NCBI GenBank assembly: GCA_038323375.1
Contig: JBBQGV010000010.1
Span: 27,053-91,052, forward strand
DNA length: 64,000 nucleotides
From: JABWAJ01 sp038323375
GTDB lineage: Bacteria; Bacteroidota; Bacteroidia; Chitinophagales; Saprospiraceae
Direction of reading: 5' to 3'
The number at the start of each line of letters is the position of its first letter. Within the stretch, counting starts at the first letter, position 1. The notes under the pieces were generated by a model. That model made no database searches. It was not told the origin of the DNA and was given only the letters and a program-made list of their open reading frames with translations. Shown one piece after another: positions 7,445 through 15,003 of this stretch. Both the position numbers and the translations under genes were made by a program.

Positions 7445-8527
7445 ATGAGCAATACCAGCAAAACAAGATTCAAAACGGGCGTCATTTGGGGCGATGAACT
7501 GGCAGATTTGCTGCAATACGCCAATGAAAATGACTTCGCGATGCCCGCAGTCAACGTCATAGGCACCAACTCGATCAACGCCGTCCTGGAAACGGCTCGT
7601 GAAGTAAATTCACCGGTCATGGTTCAATTCTCCAACGGCGGCGGCAGTTTTTTCGCCGGCAAAGGACTTTCCAATAAAGACCAGGAATCGTCCATACTCG
7701 GTTCCATTTCGGGTGCTATGCACGTACATACAATGGCGGAAGCTTATGGGGTGACCGTGGTATTGCATACTGACCACTGCGCCAAAAGCCTGTTGCCCTG
7801 GGTGGATGGGCTGCTCGATTTTGGCGAACGTTTTTTTGCAGAACGTGGCAAACCGTTGTTCAGCTCCCACATGCTGGATCTTTCTGAAGAGCCCCTTCAC
7901 GAAAATGTGGAAATCTGCGAGCGCTACCTCCAACGCATGGATAAGCTGGGCATGACCCTCGAAATCGAGCTGGGCGTCACCGGCGGCGAAGAAGACGGCG
8001 TAGACAACTCCGAAGTAGACAACGCCAAGCTGTATACGCAGCCCGAAGAAGTTTCCTATGCATACGAGCACCTGAGCAAAATCAGCAAGCGCTTCACCAT
8101 TGCGGCGGCTTTCGGAAACGTACACGGCGTATACAAACCCGGTAATGTGCAGTTGCAACCGGTGATCCTCAAAAACTCGCAGGAGTTCGTGAAAGCCAAA
8201 TTCAATACGGGCGACAACCCGATCAACTTTGTTTTCCACGGCGGCTCGGGGTCTTCCCGCGAAGAAATCCGCGAAGCCATCCGCTACGGCGCGGTGAAAA
8301 TGAACATTGACACCGACATGCAGTGGGCGTTCTGGGAAGGCATCCACGATTACTACGAAGCCAAACGCGGCTACCTGCAAGGGCAAATCGGCAACCCGGA
8401 AGGCGAAGACAAGCCCAATAAAAATTACTACGACCCGCGGAAATGGCTGCGCGCTGGCGAAGAAAGCTTCATTGCAAGGCTGAAACATGCGTTTGAGGAT
8501 TTGGATTGTATTGGGCGGAATGCCTGA
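7445..8527 (+). CDS. fbaA: Class II fructose-bisphosphate aldolase
   Basis: 360 residues from ATG 7445; upstream in-frame codons from 7322 lie in the divergent promoter region. The zinc-binding motif 'VVLHTDHCAK' with its neighbours, the segment 'MTLEIELGVTGGEEDGVDNS', 'AAAFGNVHGVY' and the phosphate-binding 'FVFHGGSGSSREEI' plus 'GAVKMNIDTDMQWAFWEG' are diagnostic of the long class IIA aldolases (E. coli FbaA type). It cleaves fructose 1,6-bisphosphate to glyceraldehyde 3-phosphate and dihydroxyacetone phosphate in glycolysis and gluconeogenesis in the cytoplasm. Length is typical. A hairpin follows at 8542. Confidence 0.95.
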   Translation: MSNTSKTRFKTGVIWGDELADLLQYANENDFAMPAVNVIGTNSINAVLETAREVNSPVMVQFSNGGGSFFAGKGLSNKDQESSILGSISGAMHVHTMAEAYGVTVVLHTDHCAKSLLPWVDGLLDFGERFFAERGKPLFSSHMLDLSEEPLHENVEICERYLQRMDKLGMTLEIELGVTGGEEDGVDNSEVDNAKLYTQPEEVSYAYEHLSKISKRFTIAAAFGNVHGVYKPGNVQLQPVILKNSQEFVKAKFNTGDNPINFVFHGGSGSSREEIREAIRYGAVKMNIDTDMQWAFWEGIHDYYEAKRGYLQGQIGNPEGEDKPNKNYYDPRKWLRAGEESFIARLKHAFEDLDCIGRNA

Positions 8528-8541
8528 TTTCATAGTAGAGG

Positions 8542-8577
8542 TAAGCTGTCTCTTGCAATTTTGCGAGAGACAGCTTA
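8542..8577. terminator. Hairpin after fbaA
   Basis: TAAGCTGTCTCT pairs with AGAGACAGCTTA, with GCAA/TTGC continuing the stem after one mismatch. It lies 15 bp beyond the fbaA stop. There is no T-run on the plus strand, so a terminator role is likely but not certain. Confidence 0.6.
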
Positions 8578-8601
8578 TACTTGAAAACGAAAACGAAACC
8601 T

Positions 8602-9018
8602 GTGGCGCGAGATATTTTTCATACCCTGGTTAAAGAAGCACTTGAGCATGAAGGATGGAGCATTACCCATGACCCTTTTCCACTGCACAATAGAAAAGAA
8701 GGTGGACTTCAAACTGATTTAGGGGCTGAAAAAATAATAACTGCGGAAAAAGGGTCTATTCGCATAGCAGTTGAAGTCAAAAGTTTTGTACACATTTCTA
8801 TCCTTCATGATTTTTTACTTGCTGTTGGCTCGTATTACGTTTATCGAAAGATACTTTCCAAAAACGATCAGGATAGAACGCTCTATGTTGCTTTACCAGA
8901 TTTCGTCTTCAATCGGAAAATCCGGTTTGTGTGGGCGCAAGAAGTTGTAGAAGATTTGGGGATGAAATTCATATTGTGCGACACGAGTCAAAAATCAATT
9001 ACAGCATGGAAAGAATAG
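8602..9018 (+). CDS. xisH: XisH family protein (PD-(D/E)XK-like)
   Basis: 138 residues if started at GTG 8602, which reproduces the family N-terminus M-x-R-D-x-F-H ('ARDIFHTLVKEALEHEGWSI'); a TTG at 8581 would add seven residues. Motifs: 'ITHDPF', 'TDLGAEKIITAEKG', 'IAVEVKSFVH' and 'LYVALP'. The D...E-x-K arrangement (QTDLGAEK ... VEVK) places XisH in the PD-(D/E)XK nuclease-like superfamily. The family was named from cyanobacterial fdxN-element excision, where xisH and xisI are needed together with a recombinase; no recombinase is present here, so the role is unknown. It overlaps xisI by 13 nt. The pair is visibly AT-richer than flanking genes, suggesting transfer. Confidence 0.85.
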   Translation: MARDIFHTLVKEALEHEGWSITHDPFPLHNRKEGGLQTDLGAEKIITAEKGSIRIAVEVKSFVHISILHDFLLAVGSYYVYRKILSKNDQDRTLYVALPDFVFNRKIRFVWAQEVVEDLGMKFILCDTSQKSITAWKE

Positions 9019-9347
9019 AATTTTTTCGCAAACCTATCATTCAGTCAATGACTGAGTACGCAGCATATCTTTCCGGGTCTAATTTACCCAAAGTTGAATA
9101 CCAACTGGTTACAGACGAAAAGCATGACATATATCAACTCCTCGCTGTTGGATGGGAAAACAAAGAACGTATCTACTATGTCATTTTCCACGCCGATCTT
9201 ATGCAGGGCAAAGTTTGGATACAGGAAGACAATACCGAGGATGGTTTTGCCAATTTGTTATTGGAAAAAGGTGTTGAAAAAAAAGAAATTGTACTTGCTT
9301 ACTATCCTGATTACCATCGTCAGTATACCGAGTTTGCAGTAGCATAA
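9006..9347 (+). CDS. xisI: XisI family protein
   Basis: 113 residues from ATG 9006, which lies inside the end of xisH (different frame). The start 'MERIEFFRKPIIQSMTEYAAYLSG' and the highly conserved middle and end ('VEYQLVTDEKHDIYQLLAVGW', 'GKVWIQEDNTEDGFANLLLEKGV', 'IVLAYYPDYHRQYTEFAVA') match XisI of cyanobacteria over the whole length. XisI always accompanies XisH and is thought to act with it; the biochemical function is not established. Its stop is 7 bp before the convergent radical SAM gene's stop. Confidence 0.88.
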   Translation: MERIEFFRKPIIQSMTEYAAYLSGSNLPKVEYQLVTDEKHDIYQLLAVGWENKERIYYVIFHADLMQGKVWIQEDNTEDGFANLLLEKGVEKKEIVLAYYPDYHRQYTEFAVA

Positions 9348-9354
9348 CTACAGA

Positions 9355-10422
9355 TCAAAACAAGCTCAACTGCGGCGGCGCTTTCAACTGCCGGTGCAAT
9401 TCCAAGTTGTAAGGCGTTGTTGATTTATCCTTGAAATACAGGCGTTTAGCTAATTCGTATTGCTGGCGGATCATCTCTGCGATATTGCCTTCGCCAGTCA
9501 TCCGCGTTTTGAAGCGACTGTCGTTGAGTTGGCCACCGTGGCAATCGCGGATGCGGTTCAGCACGCGGTCGGCGCGGTCGGGCCTATTTTTTTCAATCCA
9601 ATCTTTGAAAATTTCAGCAACATCGCCATTCAGGCGCACAACGGTGTAGTAAATGGATTGCGCTCCGGCTTCGGATACGGCTTTGGCCATTTCCAAGATT
9701 TCATGGTCGTTGAGGCCGGGAATGATGGGTGCCAGCATCACATTTACCGGGATGCCGTGCTGCGACAGGGTGCGGATGGCGCTCAGGCGACTTTTTACCG
9801 ATGCTGTTCGCGGTTCCAAAGCGCGGCGCAGCGATTCGTCGAGCGTTGTGACGGAAATGGACACTTTCACCAACTGGCAGGAGGCCAATTGTGTCAACAA
9901 ATCCAAATCCCTCAAAATCAGGCTGTTTTTGGTAATGATGCCCACCGGATGGCGGTATTTCCACAAAACTTCGAGGATTTGCCGGGTAAGTTTCAGCTTC
10001 TTTTCGATGGGTTGATAACAATCGGTGTTCCCGGAAAGCATCACCGGCATGGGCTGCCAGTTGGGCTTCCGGATTTGTTCTTCCAACAACTGCGCCGCGT
10101 TGAGTTTGTACAGGATTTTTTGCTCGAATTCCATGCCGGCACTGTAACCCCAGTATGGGTGCGTGTTCCGGGCGTAACAATAGACGCAGCCGTGTTCGCA
10201 GCCTTGGTAGGGATTCATCGAATAGCCCATACCGATGTCGGGGCTTTCTACTTTGTTCAGGATGGTTTTGGGGTGGACTTCGAGGTATTCGGTTTTGAGG
10301 TCGCGCTCGTCTTCTTCCTCCACAACCGGTTCACTGTCGTAAATCATTTGCGCATAAGGCCCGGCAGGGTTGATCTGCGCGCCCCTACCCTTCCAATAAT
10401 TTGGTTGCGTGATTTTTGTCAT
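9355..10422 (-). CDS. Radical SAM protein, PA0069/SplB-like family
   Basis: 355 residues from ATG 10422 (MTKITQPNYWKGRGAQINP); an in-frame ATG at 10476 would add 18 residues of low conservation. 'NPYQGCEHGCVYCYAR' (about 85-100) is the CxxxCxxC radical-SAM cluster motif, followed by 'MPVMLSGNTDCYQPIEKKLKLTRQILEVL', 'VGIITKNSLILRDLDLL' and 'ISVTTLDESLRRALEPRTAS', all typical of the PA0069/Rv2578c branch related to spore photoproduct lyase. Substrate unknown. The partly conserved C-terminus ends in 'QLSLF'. Confidence 0.85.
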   Translation of the reverse strand: MTKITQPNYWKGRGAQINPAGPYAQMIYDSEPVVEEEDERDLKTEYLEVHPKTILNKVESPDIGMGYSMNPYQGCEHGCVYCYARNTHPYWGYSAGMEFEQKILYKLNAAQLLEEQIRKPNWQPMPVMLSGNTDCYQPIEKKLKLTRQILEVLWKYRHPVGIITKNSLILRDLDLLTQLASCQLVKVSISVTTLDESLRRALEPRTASVKSRLSAIRTLSQHGIPVNVMLAPIIPGLNDHEILEMAKAVSEAGAQSIYYTVVRLNGDVAEIFKDWIEKNRPDRADRVLNRIRDCHGGQLNDSRFKTRMTGEGNIAEMIRQQYELAKRLYFKDKSTTPYNLELHRQLKAPPQLSLF

Positions 10423-10511
10423 ACAAAAAGTTTTTAAATATCTTACAAAGATAAACTTTTTGTTTTTAAAACACAAGTTGCCTGTTCAAAAGTTACTAAC
10501 AACTGAGGTGG

Positions 10512-10691
10512 GTCACAAAAAGCCGCTTTGGGATTGCCTCTGCATTATTGGGCGTATTGGCCGACCATGCCAGCATTGAATATGTGTTCCAGATATGTAC
10601 CTTCCTGCCTTTAATCGGCATCGTTACCTGGCTTTTACCCAAACACCCAGCTCTACCGGCGGAATTAACGCCCGCTCCTGCGCCATACTGA
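10512..10691 (+). pseudogene. C-terminal remnant of an MFS exporter (fosmidomycin-resistance type)
   Basis: On the plus strand one frame reads 'RFGIASALLGVLADHASIEY', 'VFQICTFLPLIGIVTWLLPK' and then runs into the antisense of mqnD, stopping at TGA 10689-10691. This is the last transmembrane pair and tail of Fsr-like MFS exporters ('ALLGxLADxTSIExVFxVCxFLPLIG'). Upstream the frame meets a stop in the radical SAM promoter region, and the other eleven helices are absent. I infer a deletion that left only the 3' end, overlapping the 3' end of mqnD. Family identification rests on about 40 residues. Confidence 0.5.
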
Positions 10692-11460
10692 ACAACCGCT
10701 CGACCGCTATCCTGCCTTCTTCGCCCAAACCGAGTGTAAATTCGTTGACATACAGCCCGATGTGTTGGTACATCACCGCGACATCCATCTCCTGGGCATG
10801 CTCGCGCACGTAATCGAGCGACGCTGCCGGATGCGCCTGCGCGTAAGCCACGCTGCGGTGCAAGACCCGATCTACTTTTTGTTGGACTGCAATAGGCAAA
10901 TTTCGGCGCACGGCGATGCCTCCAAGTGGAATGGGCAGCCCGGTGGTCTGTTCCCAATATTCGCCTAAGTCCATCAACTGAACCAACCCTTTTTCCTGAA
11001 AGGTGAAGCGGCTTTCGTGGATGATTAGTCCCACATCCGCACGCCCCGACAACACGTCGTTTTCAATGTCTGAAAACAAGCGTTCTTCTTTTAGTTTGGC
11101 ATCCGGAAAAGCAATGCTGAACAGAAAATTAGCCGTGGTGTACTTCCCCGGGATAGCAATTTTTTTGCCGGCGATTTCGTCGTTGGGAATGGCTTCCTTA
11201 GCAATGAGCAGTGGCCCGCAATTGCGCCCCAGCGCGCTGCCGGAATGCAACAGGGCGTAGTTGTTCAACACGTGGCCCAGCGCATGGTAGCTCAGTTTGG
11301 TAATGTCTAATCGCTGTGCAAACGCGCCTTGGTTCAGCGCCTCCACATCAGCCAGTACGGGCTCGAACTCCAGCCCTTCCGTATCTATTTTGCCATGCAC
11401 GAGGGCATCAAAAATAAAGGTGTCGTTGGGGCAGGGCGAATAGCCAATTGATAATTTCAT
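10624..11460 (-). CDS. mqnD: 1,4-dihydroxy-6-naphthoate synthase
   Basis: 278 residues. Starts 'MKLSIGYSPCPNDTFIFDAL', the signature beginning of MqnD, with 'LDITKLSYHALGHVL', 'GSALGRNCGPLL' and 'DVGLIIHESRFTF' following. The enzyme belongs to the periplasmic-binding-protein-like MqnA/MqnD family and converts cyclic dehypoxanthine futalosine to 1,4-dihydroxy-6-naphthoate in the futalosine pathway to menaquinone. Together with the ubiE/menG tail at the window start it shows the organism makes menaquinone by this route. The length is normal. It is divergent from the pseudouridine synthase gene with only 33 bp between the starts, and its 3' end overlaps an antisense MFS remnant. Confidence 0.93.
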   Translation of the reverse strand: MKLSIGYSPCPNDTFIFDALVHGKIDTEGLEFEPVLADVEALNQGAFAQRLDITKLSYHALGHVLNNYALLHSGSALGRNCGPLLIAKEAIPNDEIAGKKIAIPGKYTTANFLFSIAFPDAKLKEERLFSDIENDVLSGRADVGLIIHESRFTFQEKGLVQLMDLGEYWEQTTGLPIPLGGIAVRRNLPIAVQQKVDRVLHRSVAYAQAHPAASLDYVREHAQEMDVAVMYQHIGLYVNEFTLGLGEEGRIAVERLFSMAQERALIPPVELGVWVKAR

Positions 11461-11493
11461 ACCTTTGCGCTTTATTTCAAATTAAGCCGTTCC

Positions 11494-12192
11494 ATGGAAG
11501 AAGACATTCAGGTTGTTTATGAAGACAACCACATCATCGCAGTGAACAAACCTGCCGGCTGGCTGGTTCAAGGCGACGAAACCGGCGACAAGCCCCTCAG
11601 CGATTGGGTGAAGGAATACATCAAAAAGCGCTACGACAAACCGGGCGATGTATACCTCGGCGTCATCCACCGCCTCGACCGGCCGGTGAGCGGCACCGTT
11701 GTCTTCGCGCGCACCAGCAAAGCCTTAGAGCGCATGAATAAACTGTTTCAGGATCGAAAGGTAGAAAAAACCTACTACGCCATCGCGTTGCACCGCCCCG
11801 ATCCGCTGAACGGCCACCTGAGTCATTACCTGCTGAAAGATACCACCAACAACACGGTAAAAGCTTATGACCGGTTGAGCAACCGCGCCCGCGAGGCAAA
11901 GTTAGCGGAACTCGACTACGAATTAGCCGCTGAAATCGGAAAAAACTACCTGATCAAAGTGAATCCCATCACCGGCAGACCCCACCAGATTCGGGTGCAA
12001 TTGTCGCGGATCGGCTGCTCCATCAAAGGGGATTTGAAATACGGCGCGCCAAAAGCGAATGAAGACAGCTCAATTTGTTTGCATTGTGCGAATCTTTCAT
12101 TTCTGCATCCTGTTAAAAATGAACCGGTAAGCATTTCGTCCGATATTCCGGATACGCCGGAATGGCAAATATTTCGGGGAGTTATTTCCTGA
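11494..12192 (+). CDS. RluA-family pseudouridine synthase
   Basis: 232 residues. 'VYEDNHIIAVNKPAGWLVQ' opens the catalytic domain; 'GVIHRLDRPVSGTVVFART' contains the catalytic aspartate (HRLD); 'INPITGRPHQIRVQLS' (here VNPITGRPHQIRVQL) is the conserved substrate-binding motif. There is no N-terminal S4 domain, so it resembles the short RluA/TruC-like proteins that modify uridine in 23S rRNA or tRNA; the exact site cannot be read from the sequence. A TACCTTTG -7 box spans 11460-11467 at the start of the divergent mqnD gene. Confidence 0.9.
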   Translation: MEEDIQVVYEDNHIIAVNKPAGWLVQGDETGDKPLSDWVKEYIKKRYDKPGDVYLGVIHRLDRPVSGTVVFARTSKALERMNKLFQDRKVEKTYYAIALHRPDPLNGHLSHYLLKDTTNNTVKAYDRLSNRAREAKLAELDYELAAEIGKNYLIKVNPITGRPHQIRVQLSRIGCSIKGDLKYGAPKANEDSSICLHCANLSFLHPVKNEPVSISSDIPDTPEWQIFRGVIS

Positions 12193-12207
12193 TTTGACAA
12201 TATTGCC

Positions 12208-12215
12208 TACATTTG
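12208..12215 (+). promoter_or_regulatory. Probable -7 box for tRNA-Arg and the permease gene
   Basis: TACATTTG matches the Bacteroidota -7 consensus TAnnTTTG and lies 39 bp upstream of the tRNA. No convincing -33 box at the normal distance. Confidence 0.45.
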
Positions 12216-12253
12216 CGTTCGTTTTTGGATTGCCCAGACAATTTTAAAAACAT

Positions 12254-12325
12254 GGCTCCGTAGTACAATGGATAGTGCGTAGGTTTCCGGAACCTAAAAT
12301 CCAGGTTCGATCCCTGGCGGGGCCA
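12254..12325 (+). tRNA. tRNA-Arg (anticodon CCG)
   Basis: The acceptor arms GGCTCCG and CGGGGCC pair (one G-T). The anticodon stem TAGGT/ACCTA encloses the seven-base loop TTCCGGA with anticodon CCG, reading CGG (Arg). The T-arm contains GGTTCGATCC. Discriminator base A at 12325; the CCA end is not encoded. Length 72 nt. The permease gene starts 11 bp downstream. Confidence 0.93.
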
Positions 12326-12336
12326 CTACTCCTCAC

Positions 12337-13629
12337 ATGAACTTCGAATTCTTTATTTCCAAGCGCGTCGCTGCAAACGGTCAGCAATCTTTCTCCCGCA
12401 TCATCATTCGGATCGCGGCGGGGGCGGTCGCTTTGAGCATCGCGGTGATGATCACGGCCACTTCCCTGATCTCCGGCTTCAAACAAGAAATCAGCAGTAA
12501 AATTTTCGGGTTCTGGGGGCATATCCACATCACCGATCTCGATGTCGGCCAATCTTTACTCGACGCCTACCCCATCCACATCAACCAACCCTTCTACCCT
12601 TTTCTCGATACGGTAAAAAGCGTTCCATATATAGAAGAAGTGACGCGCTTTGGCCAAGTTACCGAAAAAGAACGGCGTACAAAAGCAGGCATCCGCCACA
12701 TCCAAACCTTTGCCCTGAAGCCCGGCATCATTAAGTCGAAAGCAGAAATTGAAGGCATTATCCTGAAAGGAGTAGGCAAAGATTTCGATTGGGATTTTAT
12801 GGCTCATTACATCAAAAAAGGCCAGGCTATTTCGCATGCGGATTCTGCGATGTCCTCCGATATCCTGATTTCCCAACAAACCGCTGACCGCCTTCGGGTG
12901 GATGTGGGCGATAAATTCGTGGTTCATTTTGTAGAAAAAGGCGAACAACTCAAGCGGCGCTTCAATATTTGCGGGATTTACAGAACCGGGCTGGAGGAAT
13001 ACGACCGCAAGTTTGCTTTAGTGGACATCCGCCAGATTCAGCGCCTGCTGGGCTGGTCGGAAAACGAAGTGGGCGGGTTCGAGGTCTTCATCGAAGACAT
13101 TGACGACCTGCTGCCCATCGAAGATTATGTTTACAGCGAGTTGCCCAACGACCTGAACTCGGAAACCATTCGCAGCAAATTTCCGGAAATTTTTGAATGG
13201 TTAGAATTACAAAACATCAACGAAACCGTCATCATGGCGCTAATGCTGAGCGTTGCCATCATCAATATGATGACAGCTCTGCTCATTCTTATCCTTGAGC
13301 GGGCCAATATGATCGGCATCCTGAAAGCCTTGGGCACCGCCAACTGGAGCATCCGGCGCATTTTTCTCTACTACGCCGCCTACATCATGATAGCGGGTCT
13401 GTTTTGGGGCAACCTGATCGGCGTCGGCTTGTGCTGGCTGCAAGATCGCTTTGGGTTCATCCAACTCGACGAAGCCAACTATTACCTTAGCGTAGCGCCG
13501 GTGGACATCAACCTTTGGACTATCCTGGTTTTGAATGTAGGCACCCTCCTCATTACGTTGATTTTCCTTGTGATTCCGTCTTATTTGGTTTCGACGATAA
13601 GTCCGGTGAAGGCGATTCGGTTTAAGTAA
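12337..13629 (+). CDS. ABC transporter permease, LolC/LolE-FtsX type
   Basis: 430 residues. An N-terminal membrane helix (about 24-48, 'IAAGAVALSIAVMITATSLI') is followed by a periplasmic domain of about 240 residues and three C-terminal helices ('TVIMALMLSVAIINMMTALLIL', about 370-390 and 395-420), the FtsX/MacB-PCD topology; 'NMIGILKALGTANWSIRRIF' is the cytoplasmic coupling motif. In Bacteroidota such proteins are annotated as lipoprotein-releasing permeases (LolE-like), extracting lipoproteins from the inner membrane with an ATPase encoded elsewhere. It starts 11 bp after tRNA-Arg and may share its promoter. Confidence 0.85.
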   Translation: MNFEFFISKRVAANGQQSFSRIIIRIAAGAVALSIAVMITATSLISGFKQEISSKIFGFWGHIHITDLDVGQSLLDAYPIHINQPFYPFLDTVKSVPYIEEVTRFGQVTEKERRTKAGIRHIQTFALKPGIIKSKAEIEGIILKGVGKDFDWDFMAHYIKKGQAISHADSAMSSDILISQQTADRLRVDVGDKFVVHFVEKGEQLKRRFNICGIYRTGLEEYDRKFALVDIRQIQRLLGWSENEVGGFEVFIEDIDDLLPIEDYVYSELPNDLNSETIRSKFPEIFEWLELQNINETVIMALMLSVAIINMMTALLILILERANMIGILKALGTANWSIRRIFLYYAAYIMIAGLFWGNLIGVGLCWLQDRFGFIQLDEANYYLSVAPVDINLWTILVLNVGTLLITLIFLVIPSYLVSTISPVKAIRFK

Positions 13630-13863
13630 TTCAGATTTTATTTCTGACAACCTGTCAGGCAGTTTTAACACAACAGACATCACGGAATCAAGGGTTATCA
13701 CCATAGGGGTGAGCGATGATTGAGCTTTGCATTTTAAGAAATGGGCAACTGGCAGCGCTGAATTAGTGTAACGCTTAGCGGTTTGTCCGTTTTCTTTACA
13801 ACTCATTTTTAAAAAGTGAGGCGATGTAGCAAAAGCAGCAATATCCTTAAACATTGATTTACC

Positions 13864-14247
13864 ATGACAAACATCCAGACCATTTATACCGAAAACGCCC
13901 CCGCTCCAGCCGGGCATTATTCCCAGGCCATCGTTCACAACGGCGTGGTTTACGTCGCCGGTCAACTGCCTATTGATCAGGATGGGAACAAACGCAGCGA
14001 TGCGGCTGTGGAAGAGCAGGCAGAATTGGTATTCCGCAATACCGAAGCCATTTTACAGGCTGCCGGCAGTAGTCTTGGCCGGATACTTTCGGTCACCATT
14101 TACGTTTCCAACATTGAAAACTGGGGAAAAATAAATGCTGTATATAGCCGCATCATGGGGGGACACAAACCGGCTAGAGCGGTAGTGCCGGTGCCGGAAT
14201 TGCACTATGGATTGGCGCTGGAAGTACAGGTAATTGCAGCAGTATGA
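13864..14247 (+). CDS. ridA: RidA family reactive intermediate/imine deaminase
   Basis: 127 residues. 'APAPAGHYSQAIVHNGVVYVAGQLPID' and 'KPARAVVPVPELHYGLALEVQVIA' are conserved, with the arginine of 'PARAV' as the substrate-binding residue and the closing glutamate of 'LEVQVIA' as expected for active RidA. It hydrolyses 2-aminoacrylate and related imines formed by PLP enzymes. Length is typical. The 234 bp upstream hold no other gene. Promoter not clear. Confidence 0.9.
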   Translation: MTNIQTIYTENAPAPAGHYSQAIVHNGVVYVAGQLPIDQDGNKRSDAAVEEQAELVFRNTEAILQAAGSSLGRILSVTIYVSNIENWGKINAVYSRIMGGHKPARAVVPVPELHYGLALEVQVIAAV

Positions 14248-14366
14248 GCTAAAAAGCTGTTGTAAAACCTCAGCTTGTAGGAATAAAAAACAGGCAAATC
14301 AGGAAAGCGAGCTTGTGTACCAACGCTCAAAGCATTATTTTTTCCTGAATAACCGCTTAACAAATT

Positions 14367-14374
14367 TATTTTTG
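14367..14374 (+). promoter_or_regulatory. Probable -7 box of the DUF7935-type gene
   Basis: TATTTTTG fits TAnnTTTG and ends 22 bp upstream of the ATG at 14397. The -33 region is weak. Confidence 0.45.
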
Positions 14375-14396
14375 CGTTTCTCAATCCAATACGACC

Positions 14397-14933
14397 ATGT
14401 CAGAATTCCTGTCTTTTTTCCTCGAAATCATCAAGTTAACCGTACCGGGATTACTTGTTTTTTTCACGACCTACTACCTGCTGCGCCAATACCTCAGCGG
14501 GCAACTCGCTTTGAAACAGAGCGAAAGCAGACTAAGCCAGCAGCAAACCACCATTCCCCTGCGCCTACAAGCTTATGAGCGCCTTTCTTTGTTTTGTGAG
14601 CGCATCGCCCTGCCCAACCTGCTGTTGCGGGTGCGCAAAGAAGGCATGACGGTGGCAGAGTTGAAACTATCGCTGATTTTGGCCATCCAGATGGAATACG
14701 AACACAACATTACCCAGCAAGTCTATGTGTCGCAGCAATTGTGGCAAATCATCAAAATTGCCCGCGATAATACGGTCGGTTTCGTAAGCGCGGTCGCCGA
14801 AAACTTAGACCACAAAGGAGATGGAAGGGAGTTGGCGGGGCTGATTCTGAGGCATTTGGCCAATGAAGATACCACCGGTTTGGACACCGCGCTGATGGCG
14901 GTTGGAAAAGAAGCGGGCGCACTGCTCGGATAA
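14397..14933 (+). CDS. Conserved Bacteroidota membrane-anchored protein (DUF7935-like)
   Basis: 178 residues, one N-terminal membrane helix ('IIKLTVPGLLVFFTTYYLL', about 10-28) followed by a mostly helical cytoplasmic part. 'TTIPLRLQAYERLSLFCERI' and 'MEYEHNITQQVYVSQQLWQIIKIARDN' recall a conserved Bacteroidota hypothetical family (DUF7935 as far as I can recognise it). No catalytic motif is visible; function unknown. It has its own probable promoter and sits between ridA and an aminotransferase gene, with no functional hint from the neighbours. Confidence 0.7.
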   Translation: MSEFLSFFLEIIKLTVPGLLVFFTTYYLLRQYLSGQLALKQSESRLSQQQTTIPLRLQAYERLSLFCERIALPNLLLRVRKEGMTVAELKLSLILAIQMEYEHNITQQVYVSQQLWQIIKIARDNTVGFVSAVAENLDHKGDGRELAGLILRHLANEDTTGLDTALMAVGKEAGALLG

Positions 14934-14956
14934 GGGGCATCAGAATAAAAAAAGGT

Positions 14957-14964
14957 TACATTTG
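14957..14964 (+). promoter_or_regulatory. Probable -7 box of the aminotransferase gene
   Basis: TACATTTG fits TAnnTTTG and ends 39 bp upstream of ATG 15004. No good -33 box seen. Confidence 0.45.
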
Positions 14965-15003
14965 TTGAATCGGGTAACGCTTGTTTTCCTTCAATCCTGA
15001 ACC

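Noticed and set aside
7610..8533. Long minus-strand frame of 307 codons
   Set aside because: Antisense shadow of fbaA caused by codon bias.
9460..10437. Long plus-strand frame of 325 codons
   Set aside because: It is antisense to the well-supported radical SAM gene and resembles no protein family.
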